Assembly (NCBI GenBank): GCA_036734105.1
Contig: DAIMZH010000067.1
Span: 1-14,137 of the forward strand
Reading direction: 5' to 3'
From: Azoarcus_F sp036734105
GTDB lineage: Bacteria > Pseudomonadota > Gammaproteobacteria > Burkholderiales > Rhodocyclaceae
Length of the DNA: 14,137 nt
Under the pieces are notes generated by a model, which was given only the letters and a program-made list of their open reading frames with translations, was not told the DNA's origin and did no database searches. Positions 1 to 6,890 of this stretch are shown piece by piece. A program made the position numbers and the translations under genes. The stretch's first letter is position 1. Each line of letters begins with the position of its first letter.

Positions 1-548
1 CCGAAGCGGTCGCGCAGCGGATTGGTGAGCATGCCGGCGCGGGTAGTGGCACCGATCAGGGTGAAGGGCGGGAGGTCCAGTTTTACCGAGCGGGCGGCCG
101 GGCCTTCGCCGATCATGATGTCGATCTGAAAGTCTTCCAGCGCCGGGTAGAGGATCTCTTCTACCACCGGTGACAAGCGGTGGATCTCGTCGATGAACAA
201 CACGTCGTGTGGTTCGAGGTTGGTCAGCAAGGCGGCGAGGTCGCCGGCCCGCTCAAGCACCGGGCCGGAGGTCTGACGCAGGTTGACGCCCATCTCGGCG
301 GCTATGATGTGCGCCAGCGTGGTCTTGCCCAGTCCTGGCGGACCAAACAGCAGTACATGGTCCAGCGCCTCGCGCCGCTGACGGGCTGCGCTGATGAATA
401 TTTCGAGTTGCTCGCGCGCCTTGACCTGGCCGACGTATTCGGCGAGCCGCTTGGGGCGCAGGGCGCGCTCAACCGCCTCTTCCTGGCGGTCGCTGGTCTG
501 GGCAGAGATCAGGCGTGGCGCCTGGAGTTTGTCGGTTTCGATAGGCAT
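1..548 (-). CDS. ruvB: RuvB Holliday junction branch-migration ATPase, 5' part only
   Basis: The gene starts at an ATG at 548 and runs off the left edge, so 182 complete codons of a family usually about 340 residues long are present. RuvB forms the hexameric AAA+ motor that, with RuvA, drives branch migration of Holliday junctions in the cytoplasm. The visible part has the Walker A motif GPPGLGKTT at residues 69-77, the Walker B DEIH at 120-123 and the sensor-1 region GATTRAG at 166-172. It begins MPIETDKLQAPRL, like other betaproteobacterial RuvB proteins. The large and small ATPase lobes are therefore partly covered, while the C-terminal winged-helix DNA-binding domain is outside the window. 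It lies 231 bp downstream of ruvA, a wide gap for a pair that is normally almost contiguous. Confidence 0.98.
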   Translation of the reverse strand, partial: MPIETDKLQAPRLISAQTSDRQEEAVERALRPKRLAEYVGQVKAREQLEIFISAARQRREALDHVLLFGPPGLGKTTLAHIIAAEMGVNLRQTSGPVLERAGDLAALLTNLEPHDVLFIDEIHRLSPVVEEILYPALEDFQIDIMIGEGPAARSVKLDLPPFTLIGATTRAGMLTNPLRDRF

Positions 549-690
549 TGTGCAAGTTTAGGGGATTGAGTAGCGCAGTGTGTGCCAAAATGCATGCAGA
601 CGGGAGACGTGCGGTCGCATGCAGGGGGGCTCCAGGAACCGTAACGGGCAGCCACAGGGCAAGGTGAACAGGGCACCTTAGCCGATACGT

Positions 691-729
691 GACCCAATGG
701 ACCAATGACCCAATGGACCAATGGACAGG
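691..729. repeat. 8-bp tandem repeat (four copies) in the ruvA-ruvB spacer
   Basis: Two exact copies of the 16-mer ACCCAATGGACCAATG lie head to tail at 692-707 and 708-723. Each is itself two similar 8-mers, ACCCAATG and GACCAATG (counting the preceding or following G), giving four units with CCAATG in phase. A partial fifth unit, GACAGGG, follows. The array lies 50-90 bp past the ruvA stop and about 145 bp before the ruvB start. It is short enough to change length by slippage. No function can be read from the sequence. Confidence 0.85.
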
Positions 730-779
730 GCAGGCTTCAACCGGGCAGGTCGGTCATTTGGGTTGTTCGCTTTGTCTTC

Positions 780-1379
780 TCAGGCCTTGGAGAGTTGGCG
801 CAGGGCCAGCCGAATACCGTCTGACACCGTTGCATCATCCGGCAGTGCCTTCATCGCACTTAGCGCTTCGCGTTCGTTATAACCGAGCGCCAGCAGTGCG
901 TTGAGGATGTCGCTGCGGGTATCCGGTTCGTTCGGGAAGCTGGTTCGCAAGCTACCTGCCGGGAGTTGCGGCAAGGCCTTACCGAGCTTGTCGCGCAGTT
1001 CCAGCAGCAGCCGCTCGGCGGTCTTTTTGCCTATGCCCGGGATCTTGATCAGGCGACCGGCTTCCTGCAAGGTGATTGCGCTGGCAAGGTCGGACACCGA
1101 TAAACCGGACAGCACCGCCAGCGCGGTACGCGCACCTATGCCCGACACCTTGAGCAACTGACGAAACGCTTGCCGCTCGTCGTCGCTGGCGAAGCCGTAG
1201 AGAAAATGACCGTCTTCGCGCACCGCAAAATGGGTGAACAGCCTGACTTGCTCACCGCTCGCCGGAAGATGATAGAAAGTGCTCATCGGTACATCGATCT
1301 CGTACCCGATACCATTGGCCTCGACCACGATTTGCGGCGGATTTTTCTCGATTAGTGTGCCGCAGATGCGTCCGATCAT
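780..1379 (-). CDS. ruvA: RuvA Holliday junction DNA-binding subunit
   Basis: This is a complete 199-residue protein (E. coli RuvA has 203). RuvA tetramers bind four-way junctions and load the RuvB motor. The N-terminal OB-fold domain opens MIGRICGTLIEKNPP and extends to about residue 64. Two helix-hairpin-helix motifs follow, VSGIGARTA at 78-86 and IPGIGKKTA at 113-121. A variable linker at about 135-155 leads to the C-terminal RuvB-contacting domain. I chose the ATG at 1379 over an in-frame start at 1442 because the family begins MIGR and a GAGGA ribosome-binding site lies just upstream; the longer start would run into the prenyltransferase gene. The gene begins 16 bp after that gene ends, suggesting cotranscription. 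No ruvC is found in the usual place upstream. Confidence 0.97.
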   Translation of the reverse strand: MIGRICGTLIEKNPPQIVVEANGIGYEIDVPMSTFYHLPASGEQVRLFTHFAVREDGHFLYGFASDDERQAFRQLLKVSGIGARTALAVLSGLSVSDLASAITLQEAGRLIKIPGIGKKTAERLLLELRDKLGKALPQLPAGSLRTSFPNEPDTRSDILNALLALGYNEREALSAMKALPDDATVSDGIRLALRQLSKA

Positions 1380-1395
1380 CCCGGATTCCTCAGTT

Positions 1396-2361
1396 TCAGG
1401 TTCGCCAGTTGAATGCCAGCGTCGCGGCCAGCAACATGCCATGCAGCAGGGCCGCAGCGATGGTCAGCTTGATCGCGGGCCCCAGTTCTTCAGGAATGCT
1501 GGCATGCTGACGCAACATCCGCCCGGCGTGTAGCGACATCACCAAGGTCAGCAAGGCGATGGCGCTGACCTGTGGCAACATGCCGCGCTCGATGGCCAGC
1601 AGCAAACCCAGGTGGGCGATCAGCGCAAACAAAAAATAAAGCCACTTGGCCTGCTCCGGTCCAAGCCGCACCACAAGCGTCAGCTTGCCTCCGCGGGTGT
1701 CTCCGTCGTGGTCTGGAAACTGGTTGATGAACAACAGGTTGGCAACCAGCAGCGCAAACGGTGCGCCAGCTATCAGTGGCATCCAGTCAAAGCTGCCGCG
1801 TTGTACATGGTCGGCCCCGATCACCACCAGCAGCCAGCAGGCAAAGATCACGATTTCTCCAAGGCCCCTGCATACCAGCTTGAGGGGAGGAGCGGTGTAA
1901 GCCCACGCCAGCACCATGCCGGCCATCCCGATGCCGATAAGGCCTGGTGTGTCGGCAGCCAGCCATAGGCCGGGAGGGATGACGACGAGCAACAGCAGGC
2001 ACCCGAAAACCCCCATGCCGCGCGTACTGATCACCCCGTTCTGAATCAAACGGCTGCCTCCGGTAAACGGGAACAGGCGTCTGGTATTGAGTTCGTCGGC
2101 GCCGCTCAGGGCGTCGAAGTAGTCGTTCAGCACATTGCCGGCAGCGTGCACCAGCAAGGCCAGAAGAATCGTCAGCAGCGCGGTCAGCGGCTGTATGCTG
2201 ACGCCGCTGGCGTGGGCGCTCGCCAGTCCGATCAGGCAGGCCACCAAGGTGACCGATAAAAAGGCCGGGCGGGTGGCGACAAACAGCCGAAGCAAGGGGT
2301 TGCGTAATCGCGCCAGTGTGGGTTCGAGCGGGTGAAGGGCTTCGGATGAGGGAGAGCTCAT
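1396..2361 (-). CDS. UbiA-family prenyltransferase, MenA-like
   Basis: This 321-residue integral membrane protein has roughly eight or nine hydrophobic segments. The first Asp-rich motif, NDYFD, is at 79-83 and the second, DHDGD, at 217-221, before GGKLTLVVRLG. These are the Mg-prenyl-diphosphate binding sites of the UbiA superfamily. The YTAPPLKL stretch at 155-162 and the RLG ending of the second motif resemble MenA (1,4-dihydroxy-2-naphthoate prenyltransferase) more than UbiA, which usually has a shorter N-terminal region. The acceptor substrate cannot be fixed from sequence. The ATG at 2361 overlaps the rng stop by 4 bp (ATGA), so translation is probably coupled to rng. The adjacent ruvA starts 16 bp downstream. 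Family assignment is firm; the exact reaction is inference. Confidence 0.9.
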   Translation of the reverse strand: MSSPSSEALHPLEPTLARLRNPLLRLFVATRPAFLSVTLVACLIGLASAHASGVSIQPLTALLTILLALLVHAAGNVLNDYFDALSGADELNTRRLFPFTGGSRLIQNGVISTRGMGVFGCLLLLVVIPPGLWLAADTPGLIGIGMAGMVLAWAYTAPPLKLVCRGLGEIVIFACWLLVVIGADHVQRGSFDWMPLIAGAPFALLVANLLFINQFPDHDGDTRGGKLTLVVRLGPEQAKWLYFLFALIAHLGLLLAIERGMLPQVSAIALLTLVMSLHAGRMLRQHASIPEELGPAIKLTIAAALLHGMLLAATLAFNWRT

Positions 2362-3812
2362 AGCAGCACGATGTCGAATTGCTCTTGTGTGTAGCTGGTC
2401 TCTGGATGCAGCGAGACCTTTTTGTCAATAAAGTCGGACAGCATGGCCAGCGCCTGCGACTCTTCGTCATGAAAAAGGTCCACAACCGTGGGGGATGCGA
2501 TGACGCGGAATTCGCGGGCATTGAACTGGCGGGCCTCGCGCAGCAGTTCGCGCAGGATTTCGTAGCAGATGGTGCGCGCCGTTCTGATTTCGCCGCGCCC
2601 CTCGCAGGTGGGGCAGGGCTCGCACAGCAGGTGCGCCAGCGACTCGCGGGTGCGTTTGCGCGTCATCTCGACCAGTCCCAGCGCGGTGAAGCCATTGACG
2701 GTGAGGCGCGTGTGGTCACGCGACAAGGCTTTTCGGAGCTCGGTCAGCACCATCTCCCGGTGCTCCTGGTTTTCCATGTCGATGAAATCGACAATGATGA
2801 TGCCGCCAAGATTGCGCAATCTGAGCTGCCGCGCAATGACCTGGGTTGCCTCAAGATTGGTCTTGAAGATGGTGTCGTCGAAGTTTCGAGCACCTACAAA
2901 GCCGCCGGTGTTGACGTCTATGGTGGTCATTGCTTCGGTCTGGTCAATGATCAGATAACCGCCAGACTTGAGGTCTACCCGGCGCGCCAGCGCACGGGCA
3001 ATCTCCTCTTCAATGTTGTGCATGTCGAACAACGGGCGATCACCTGCGTAGTGCGCAATGAGTGGCAATACCTTTGGTGTGTATTCGGCAGCAAAAGCGG
3101 TCAGCTTTTGATAGTTTTCGCGTGAGTCGACCAGAATCCTGCCAGTTTCACCGTCAACCTGATCGCGCAGCACGCGCTGACCCAGGTCGAGGTCTTCGTG
3201 CAGCAGGCTAGGTGCCATGCGGCCGGTTGAGCGCTGGCCGATCTCCTTCCATAACTTGCGAAGATAATTGATGTCGGACGACAGCTCGTCATCGTCGGCG
3301 CTCTCCGCCATGGTTCGCACAATGAAACCGCCGGTTTCTTCGTCTGGCACCAGACGGGTAAGGCGCTCACGCAGAGATTCGCGCTCTGACTCGTCTTCGA
3401 TACGCTGAGAGATGCCGATGTGCTTTTCCTGCGGCAAATACACCAGCAGGCGCCCGGCAATGCTGATCTGTGTGGATAGTCGCGCGCCCTTGCTGCCGAG
3501 TGGGTCCTTCAGCACCTGAACCAGGATTTGCTGGCCTTCGGACAGCAATCGCTCAATGGTGCGCCCGTTGTCACCATTGGTGCGTTCAGTCCAGATGTCG
3601 GCCACATGCAAAAAGGCGGTGCGCTCCAGTCCGACATCGATAAAAGCCGACTGCATGCCGGGCAGCACACGCACTACCTTGCCAAGATAGATATTGCCAA
3701 CGATGCCCCGGGTGGCTGTTCGTTCGATGTGCAACTCCTGCACAACGCCTTGTTCGACGATTGCGACACGGGTTTCTTGCGGGGTGCAGTTGATCAGGAA
3801 TTCGATGCTCAT
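2358..3812 (-). CDS. rng: Ribonuclease G
   Basis: This is a complete 484-residue protein (E. coli RNase G has 489). RNase G is a cytoplasmic single-strand endoribonuclease that matures the 5' end of 16S rRNA and degrades some mRNAs. An S1 domain covers about residues 35-125 (GNIYLGKVVRVLPGMQSAF). The catalytic region has TIDVNTGG with Asp299 and the VDFIDM motif with Asp342/Asp345, matching the metal-binding aspartates of RNase E/G. The zinc-link motif CPTCEGRG has Cys400 and Cys403. It lacks the long RNase E C-terminal scaffold, which separates it from rne. It lies 137 bp after maf, with a strong hairpin in the gap, so it may be transcribed separately or with attenuated readthrough from the nadD-maf run. 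Confidence 0.97.
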   Translation of the reverse strand: MSIEFLINCTPQETRVAIVEQGVVQELHIERTATRGIVGNIYLGKVVRVLPGMQSAFIDVGLERTAFLHVADIWTERTNGDNGRTIERLLSEGQQILVQVLKDPLGSKGARLSTQISIAGRLLVYLPQEKHIGISQRIEDESERESLRERLTRLVPDEETGGFIVRTMAESADDDELSSDINYLRKLWKEIGQRSTGRMAPSLLHEDLDLGQRVLRDQVDGETGRILVDSRENYQKLTAFAAEYTPKVLPLIAHYAGDRPLFDMHNIEEEIARALARRVDLKSGGYLIIDQTEAMTTIDVNTGGFVGARNFDDTIFKTNLEATQVIARQLRLRNLGGIIIVDFIDMENQEHREMVLTELRKALSRDHTRLTVNGFTALGLVEMTRKRTRESLAHLLCEPCPTCEGRGEIRTARTICYEILRELLREARQFNAREFRVIASPTVVDLFHDEESQALAMLSDFIDKKVSLHPETSYTQEQFDIVLL

Positions 3813-3861
3813 GATGAGACCATGGGAGCTTCGCCGTCAGGCGAAAGTTCCGGAAGATTGA

Positions 3862-3901
3862 CAATGCGCAATGGCGGTCTGAGGACCGCCATTGCGCATT
3901 G
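3862..3901 (-). repeat. 18-bp perfect hairpin between maf and rng
   Basis: CAATGCGCAATGGCGGTC at 3862-3879 pairs perfectly with GACCGCCATTGCGCATTG at 3884-3901 across the 4-base loop TGAG. The right arm continues with a second ATTGCGC-like copy (ATTGCGCATTGCGCATC). It lies 49 bp past the maf stop and 49 bp before the rng start, in the direction of transcription. The base run after the hairpin on the minus strand (TCAATCTTCC) is only mildly U-rich, so it is not a textbook intrinsic terminator. It may stabilise the upstream mRNA 3' end, act as a weak terminator, or be a REP-like dispersed palindrome. Confidence 0.8.
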
Positions 3902-3949
3902 CGCATCTGGCCAAGGCGGGTTGGCTGTTGGGGACAACCCGCCGTGGGG

Positions 3950-4570
3950 TCAGCGAATGACAGGATACCCGAAGGTTTCAAGCATGCGCGCGGTTTCGAA
4001 AAGCGGCAGGCCCATGATGCCGCTATGGCTGCCGTGAATCTCCGCCACGAAGACTGCTGCGCGCCCCTGGATGGCATATGCGCCAGCCTTGTCCATGGGT
4101 TCGCCGGTGGCGATATAGGTCCGGATCTCTCGCTGGTCGAGCTCGCGAAAGCGCACCCGGCTAACGCTCAGGTCGCTGCGTGTGCGCTCACCGTCGCTGA
4201 TCGAGATGGCGGTCAGAACGCGATGCTCGCGGCCGGACAGCCGCTCCAGGATTTCGCGTGCGTGCTCGGTGGATTCGGGCTTGCCGATGATCTCTCCGGC
4301 CAACTCCAGTGTGGTGTCAGCCGCCAGCACCGGCAGTGGTGGCAGGTGACGCCAGCGTTGCCGCCTGAACCCCGCCTCAGCCTTGCTGAGCGCCATACGT
4401 TCCACGTAACGCTCTACCTCCTCGTCAGGAAAAGGGCTTTCGTCTACATCAGGGTCTTCACCGCGCAGGTTGTCGCCACGAAAAACCAGCAATTCAAAGC
4501 GCACACCAATCTGGCGCAATAATTCTCGTCTGCGCGGGCTGCGGGAGGCTAGATAAATGCGATCGCTCAT
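3950..4570 (-). CDS. maf: Maf-family dTTP/UTP pyrophosphatase (YhdE type)
   Basis: This is a complete 206-residue protein (E. coli YhdE has 197). Maf proteins hydrolyse non-canonical or excess nucleoside triphosphates to monophosphates. The N-terminal phosphate-binding stretch LASRSPRRRELL is present. So is the ADTTLE catalytic-Asp segment, followed by GKPES and then by LSGREHRVLTAISI. The C-terminal stretch GEPMDKAGAYAIQG matches the YhdE branch (dTTP/UTP), not the YceF branch (7-methyl-GTP). It starts 1 bp after the rlmH stop, at the end of the tight nadD-rsfS-rlmH-maf run. Substrate is inferred from subgroup similarity. Confidence 0.95.
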   Translation of the reverse strand: MSDRIYLASRSPRRRELLRQIGVRFELLVFRGDNLRGEDPDVDESPFPDEEVERYVERMALSKAEAGFRRQRWRHLPPLPVLAADTTLELAGEIIGKPESTEHAREILERLSGREHRVLTAISISDGERTRSDLSVSRVRFRELDQREIRTYIATGEPMDKAGAYAIQGRAAVFVAEIHGSHSGIMGLPLFETARMLETFGYPVIR

Positions 4571-4571
4571 G

Positions 4572-5042
4572 TCATTCCCTGTGATAAGGGTGGTTTCGAG
4601 TTAGGGTCCAGGCACGGTACAAGGCTTCGGCCAGAAGAGGGCGCACCATCGCATGTGGCAGTGTCAGGCTGGACAGACGGATCTTTTCGTCTGCGTCGCT
4701 TTTGATGCCATCGGCCAACCCGTCTGGTCCGCCAATGATCAATGCCACGTCCAGCCCGTTTTGTTGCCACTGACCAAGCTGTTGAGCCAGTTGTGCAGTG
4801 GTCACGTCCTTGCCGTGTTCGTCCAGCACCACACAATGACAACGAGCCGGCAAGGCTGCGCGGATTCTGCTCTCCTCCTGAGTCTTCATGACGTCGACTG
4901 GTTTCCCGGCGGTGCGTGGTTCAGCCTTGACTTCCACCAGATCAAGCGGCAACTCACGCGGCATTCGGCGCGCGTATTCGTCAAATCCGGCGATCACCCA
5001 GTCCGGCATGCGATGGCCAACCGCGACGACCAGCAAACGCAT
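4572..5042 (-). CDS. rlmH: 23S rRNA (pseudouridine-1915-N3) methyltransferase RlmH
   Basis: The protein is 156 residues, matching the family (155 in E. coli). RlmH is a SPOUT-class enzyme that methylates N3 of pseudouridine 1915 in helix 69 of 23S rRNA, using S-adenosylmethionine on assembled 70S ribosomes. It begins MRLLVVAVGHRMPDWV. The trefoil-knot SAM-binding loop is seen as LIIGGPDGLADGI, and the conserved C-terminus is LPHAMVRPLLAEALYRAWTL followed by NHPYHRE. The gene starts 6 bp after rsfS ends and stops 1 bp before maf begins, so the three are almost certainly one transcript. Confidence 0.97.
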   Translation of the reverse strand: MRLLVVAVGHRMPDWVIAGFDEYARRMPRELPLDLVEVKAEPRTAGKPVDVMKTQEESRIRAALPARCHCVVLDEHGKDVTTAQLAQQLGQWQQNGLDVALIIGGPDGLADGIKSDADEKIRLSSLTLPHAMVRPLLAEALYRAWTLTRNHPYHRE

Positions 5043-5048
5043 CGGCGG

Positions 5049-5402
5049 TCAGGCCCTGCCGGTGCGTTTGGGGCGGGCGACTGTGCCGTTCCATAGCTCT
5101 TCCAGGCGGTAATGCTCGCGCACTGCTGGCTGCATCAGATGCACCACGATATCACCGAGGTCAACCAGCACCCATTCGCCGGTTTCTTCTCCCTCTGTAC
5201 CAATCACTTCGCCGCCAGCTTCCTTGACCCGAACCTGTACGTTGTTGGCCAGGGCACGTGTCTGGCGGTTTGACTGGGCGCTGGCGATCACCACGCGATC
5301 AAACAATGGCGTCAGGCGTGAGGTGTCGATGACTTCGATTTCCTCGCCCTTGACATCTTCGAGGGCGGAAACCACGATTTGCTGGAGTTCTTGAATATTC
5401 AT
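5049..5402 (-). CDS. rsfS: Ribosomal silencing factor RsfS
   Basis: The protein is 117 residues, the usual size for the family. RsfS binds ribosomal protein uL14 and blocks joining of the 30S and 50S subunits, lowering translation in stationary phase or starvation. The DUF143/Iojap core shows the conserved run DTSRLTPLFDRVVIASAQS at residues 26-44. The C-terminal part carries EWVLVDLGDIVVHLMQP and a REHYRLEELWNG end. It starts 4 bp after nadD ends and is followed 6 bp later by rlmH, another 50S-directed factor. This is a recurrent gene neighbourhood in Proteobacteria. Confidence 0.97.
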   Translation of the reverse strand: MNIQELQQIVVSALEDVKGEEIEVIDTSRLTPLFDRVVIASAQSNRQTRALANNVQVRVKEAGGEVIGTEGEETGEWVLVDLGDIVVHLMQPAVREHYRLEELWNGTVARPKRTGRA

Positions 5403-5406
5403 TGAG

Positions 5407-6081
5407 TCAGTGGTAAAGGTCGTTTGATCGGATAAGCTGCAGAACCGGGTCGGGCAGCAAATAACGGGCGCTGTTGCCGGTGTGTATGAGGTCGCGAATC
5501 AGTGAGGCTGAGATTGCCAGTGGTGTCATGTCGAATGGTACAACATGACCGGCAGGGCGCTCGCTAAGACAGGCCGGGTCGCGTTGCAGGCGACCAAGGC
5601 AGGCCTCGGCGAGGGTTTCGTCCAGCACCTCGGGCCAGCGTCTGCCGTGCGGAGGCGATCCCGGACGATTTGCTACCGCAACATGGGCCAACTCGAAAAC
5701 TTCTTGCCAGCGGTGCCAGCGGTGCAGCCCGCTGAATGCGTCTGCGCCGAGAATCAGCACCAGCGGGCGCCTATGGTAACGCTTGCGCAGCCGTTCAAGG
5801 GTGAGTACCGAATAACTTTTGCCAGCCTGCTTCACTTCGCCATCGTCGCAAGCGAGCGCCGGGTTATCGGCGATCGCCACCCGCACCAGCGCAAGCCGTT
5901 GCCGGGCCGACGAAACAGGGCTCTCGCGGTGTGGTGGGTCACCCGCCGGAATCAGCATCACCTGACCAAGGCCAAGCGCCTCACGCGCCTCCTCGGCTAG
6001 CCGCAGGTGGCCAAAATGGATAGGGTCGAAAGTGCCACCCAGCAGACCCAGCGGTGTCGTATCAGTCGACAAGGTGCTCAT
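5407..6081 (-). CDS. nadD: Nicotinate-nucleotide adenylyltransferase NadD
   Basis: This is a 224-residue protein that transfers AMP from ATP to nicotinate mononucleotide, forming deamido-NAD in the NAD biosynthesis pathway. The nucleotidyltransferase signature GGTFDPIHFGH is at residues 15-25. The second signature, ISASLIR (ISxxxxR), is at 190-196. I placed the start at the ATG at 6081 (MSTLSTDTTPLGLLGG). An in-frame ATG at 6147 would add 22 residues lying wholly inside the upstream gene and giving no family match. With this start the gene overlaps the end of the upstream membrane-protein gene by 20 bp, so coupling is likely. It heads the nadD-rsfS-rlmH-maf cluster. Confidence 0.96.
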   Translation of the reverse strand: MSTLSTDTTPLGLLGGTFDPIHFGHLRLAEEAREALGLGQVMLIPAGDPPHRESPVSSARQRLALVRVAIADNPALACDDGEVKQAGKSYSVLTLERLRKRYHRRPLVLILGADAFSGLHRWHRWQEVFELAHVAVANRPGSPPHGRRWPEVLDETLAEACLGRLQRDPACLSERPAGHVVPFDMTPLAISASLIRDLIHTGNSARYLLPDPVLQLIRSNDLYH

Positions 6082-6835
6082 CCACCACGTGAGCACCGAA
6101 CACGTCACGTGCGTTGATGTAGAAGCTGGCAAAGACGACCGGCACAATGAACAGCGGCAGCACCAGCACCAGCAAGGTGGCCAGCGGCGGCATCACTGCA
6201 CCTACCAGGCCAATCAATACGCTGGGCAGTACACCGACCAAGATCAGCAGCGAGAGCGCATACACCAGAAACGGTCGCCAGTTGCGCAAAAAGGCATAAA
6301 AGCTGAAGAACATCGCCTTGATGGCTGGCTGTTGCCACCACCCGGCCAGCACTGGAGCGAACCAGTAGGCCATGATTACCGGCGTGGACAACAGCAACAC
6401 GCTGATCAAGGAGAAGCCCAGGTTGGTGGGCTGAGCAAGTTCGTCGCCAGTGGCTGCGCTGCGCAAGATGCTCATCAGCGTGCCACCATCAAGCAATGAG
6501 GTGATCAACACGACGAGCAGGCTGGCGACAAGGTAGATTCCCCCAACCCCGATCAAGCCGGCGACGTTGCTCTTGAAGCCCGAAAACAGCAGGTTGGGAG
6601 CCCCCTTCTGGCCCTCATCAATGGCCCGACAAACGTTGAGCACCCCAAGTGAGAGAACCGGCATCAGCAGCGAAGCGACTGCCTGCCCGAGCAGCGGTAT
6701 GGCACTGAGGATGAGAAGAATGAGCAGATAGCCAAAAGAGGCGAAGGTCAGAAATGCTGGGTTGCGTTTCCATAAGGCCACGCCCTCGAAAAGCCACTGC
6801 CAGCCACGTTGAATCGGAAATTGTCTAGCTTGCAT
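6062..6835 (-). CDS. BPSS1780-type integral membrane protein of unknown function
   Basis: With the ATG at 6835 this is a 257-residue protein beginning MQARQFPIQRGWQWLFEG. It is followed by about six hydrophobic helices, for example FASFGYLLILLILSAIPLLG and LLLSTPVIMAYWFAPVLAGW. The opening Q/R-rich, aromatic segment then a polytopic domain is what I recall for the BPSS1780 membrane-protein family, widespread in Betaproteobacteria and without a known role. A longer in-frame start at 6934 exists but overlaps the thrB end and adds a charged tail unlike the family. No strong ribosome-binding site is visible before 6835. It follows thrB by 55 bp and overlaps nadD by 20 bp. Function is unknown. Confidence 0.8.
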   Translation of the reverse strand: MQARQFPIQRGWQWLFEGVALWKRNPAFLTFASFGYLLILLILSAIPLLGQAVASLLMPVLSLGVLNVCRAIDEGQKGAPNLLFSGFKSNVAGLIGVGGIYLVASLLVVLITSLLDGGTLMSILRSAATGDELAQPTNLGFSLISVLLLSTPVIMAYWFAPVLAGWWQQPAIKAMFFSFYAFLRNWRPFLVYALSLLILVGVLPSVLIGLVGAVMPPLATLLVLVLPLFIVPVVFASFYINARDVFGAHVVDEHLVD

Positions 6836-6890
6836 CGGAAAGAATCTGTCTCGTGTTGAGTAAGTGTCGGAAAGCCTGAGATTTGAGTAT

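Noticed and set aside
573..590. A sigma-54-like promoter before ruvB (TGGCACACACTGCGCT on the minus strand)
   Set aside because: GG and GC have the right 10-base spacing but the -12 half matches poorly, and ruvB is not a usual sigma-54 target.
1380..1442. A longer ruvA start adding 21 residues
   Set aside because: The extension overlaps the prenyltransferase gene and does not match the family start MIGR; the shorter start has a good ribosome-binding site.
1787..2521. A 244-residue minus-strand frame overlapping the prenyltransferase and rng
   Set aside because: It is an out-of-frame reading of two well-supported genes, rich in Arg/Pro/His and without motifs.
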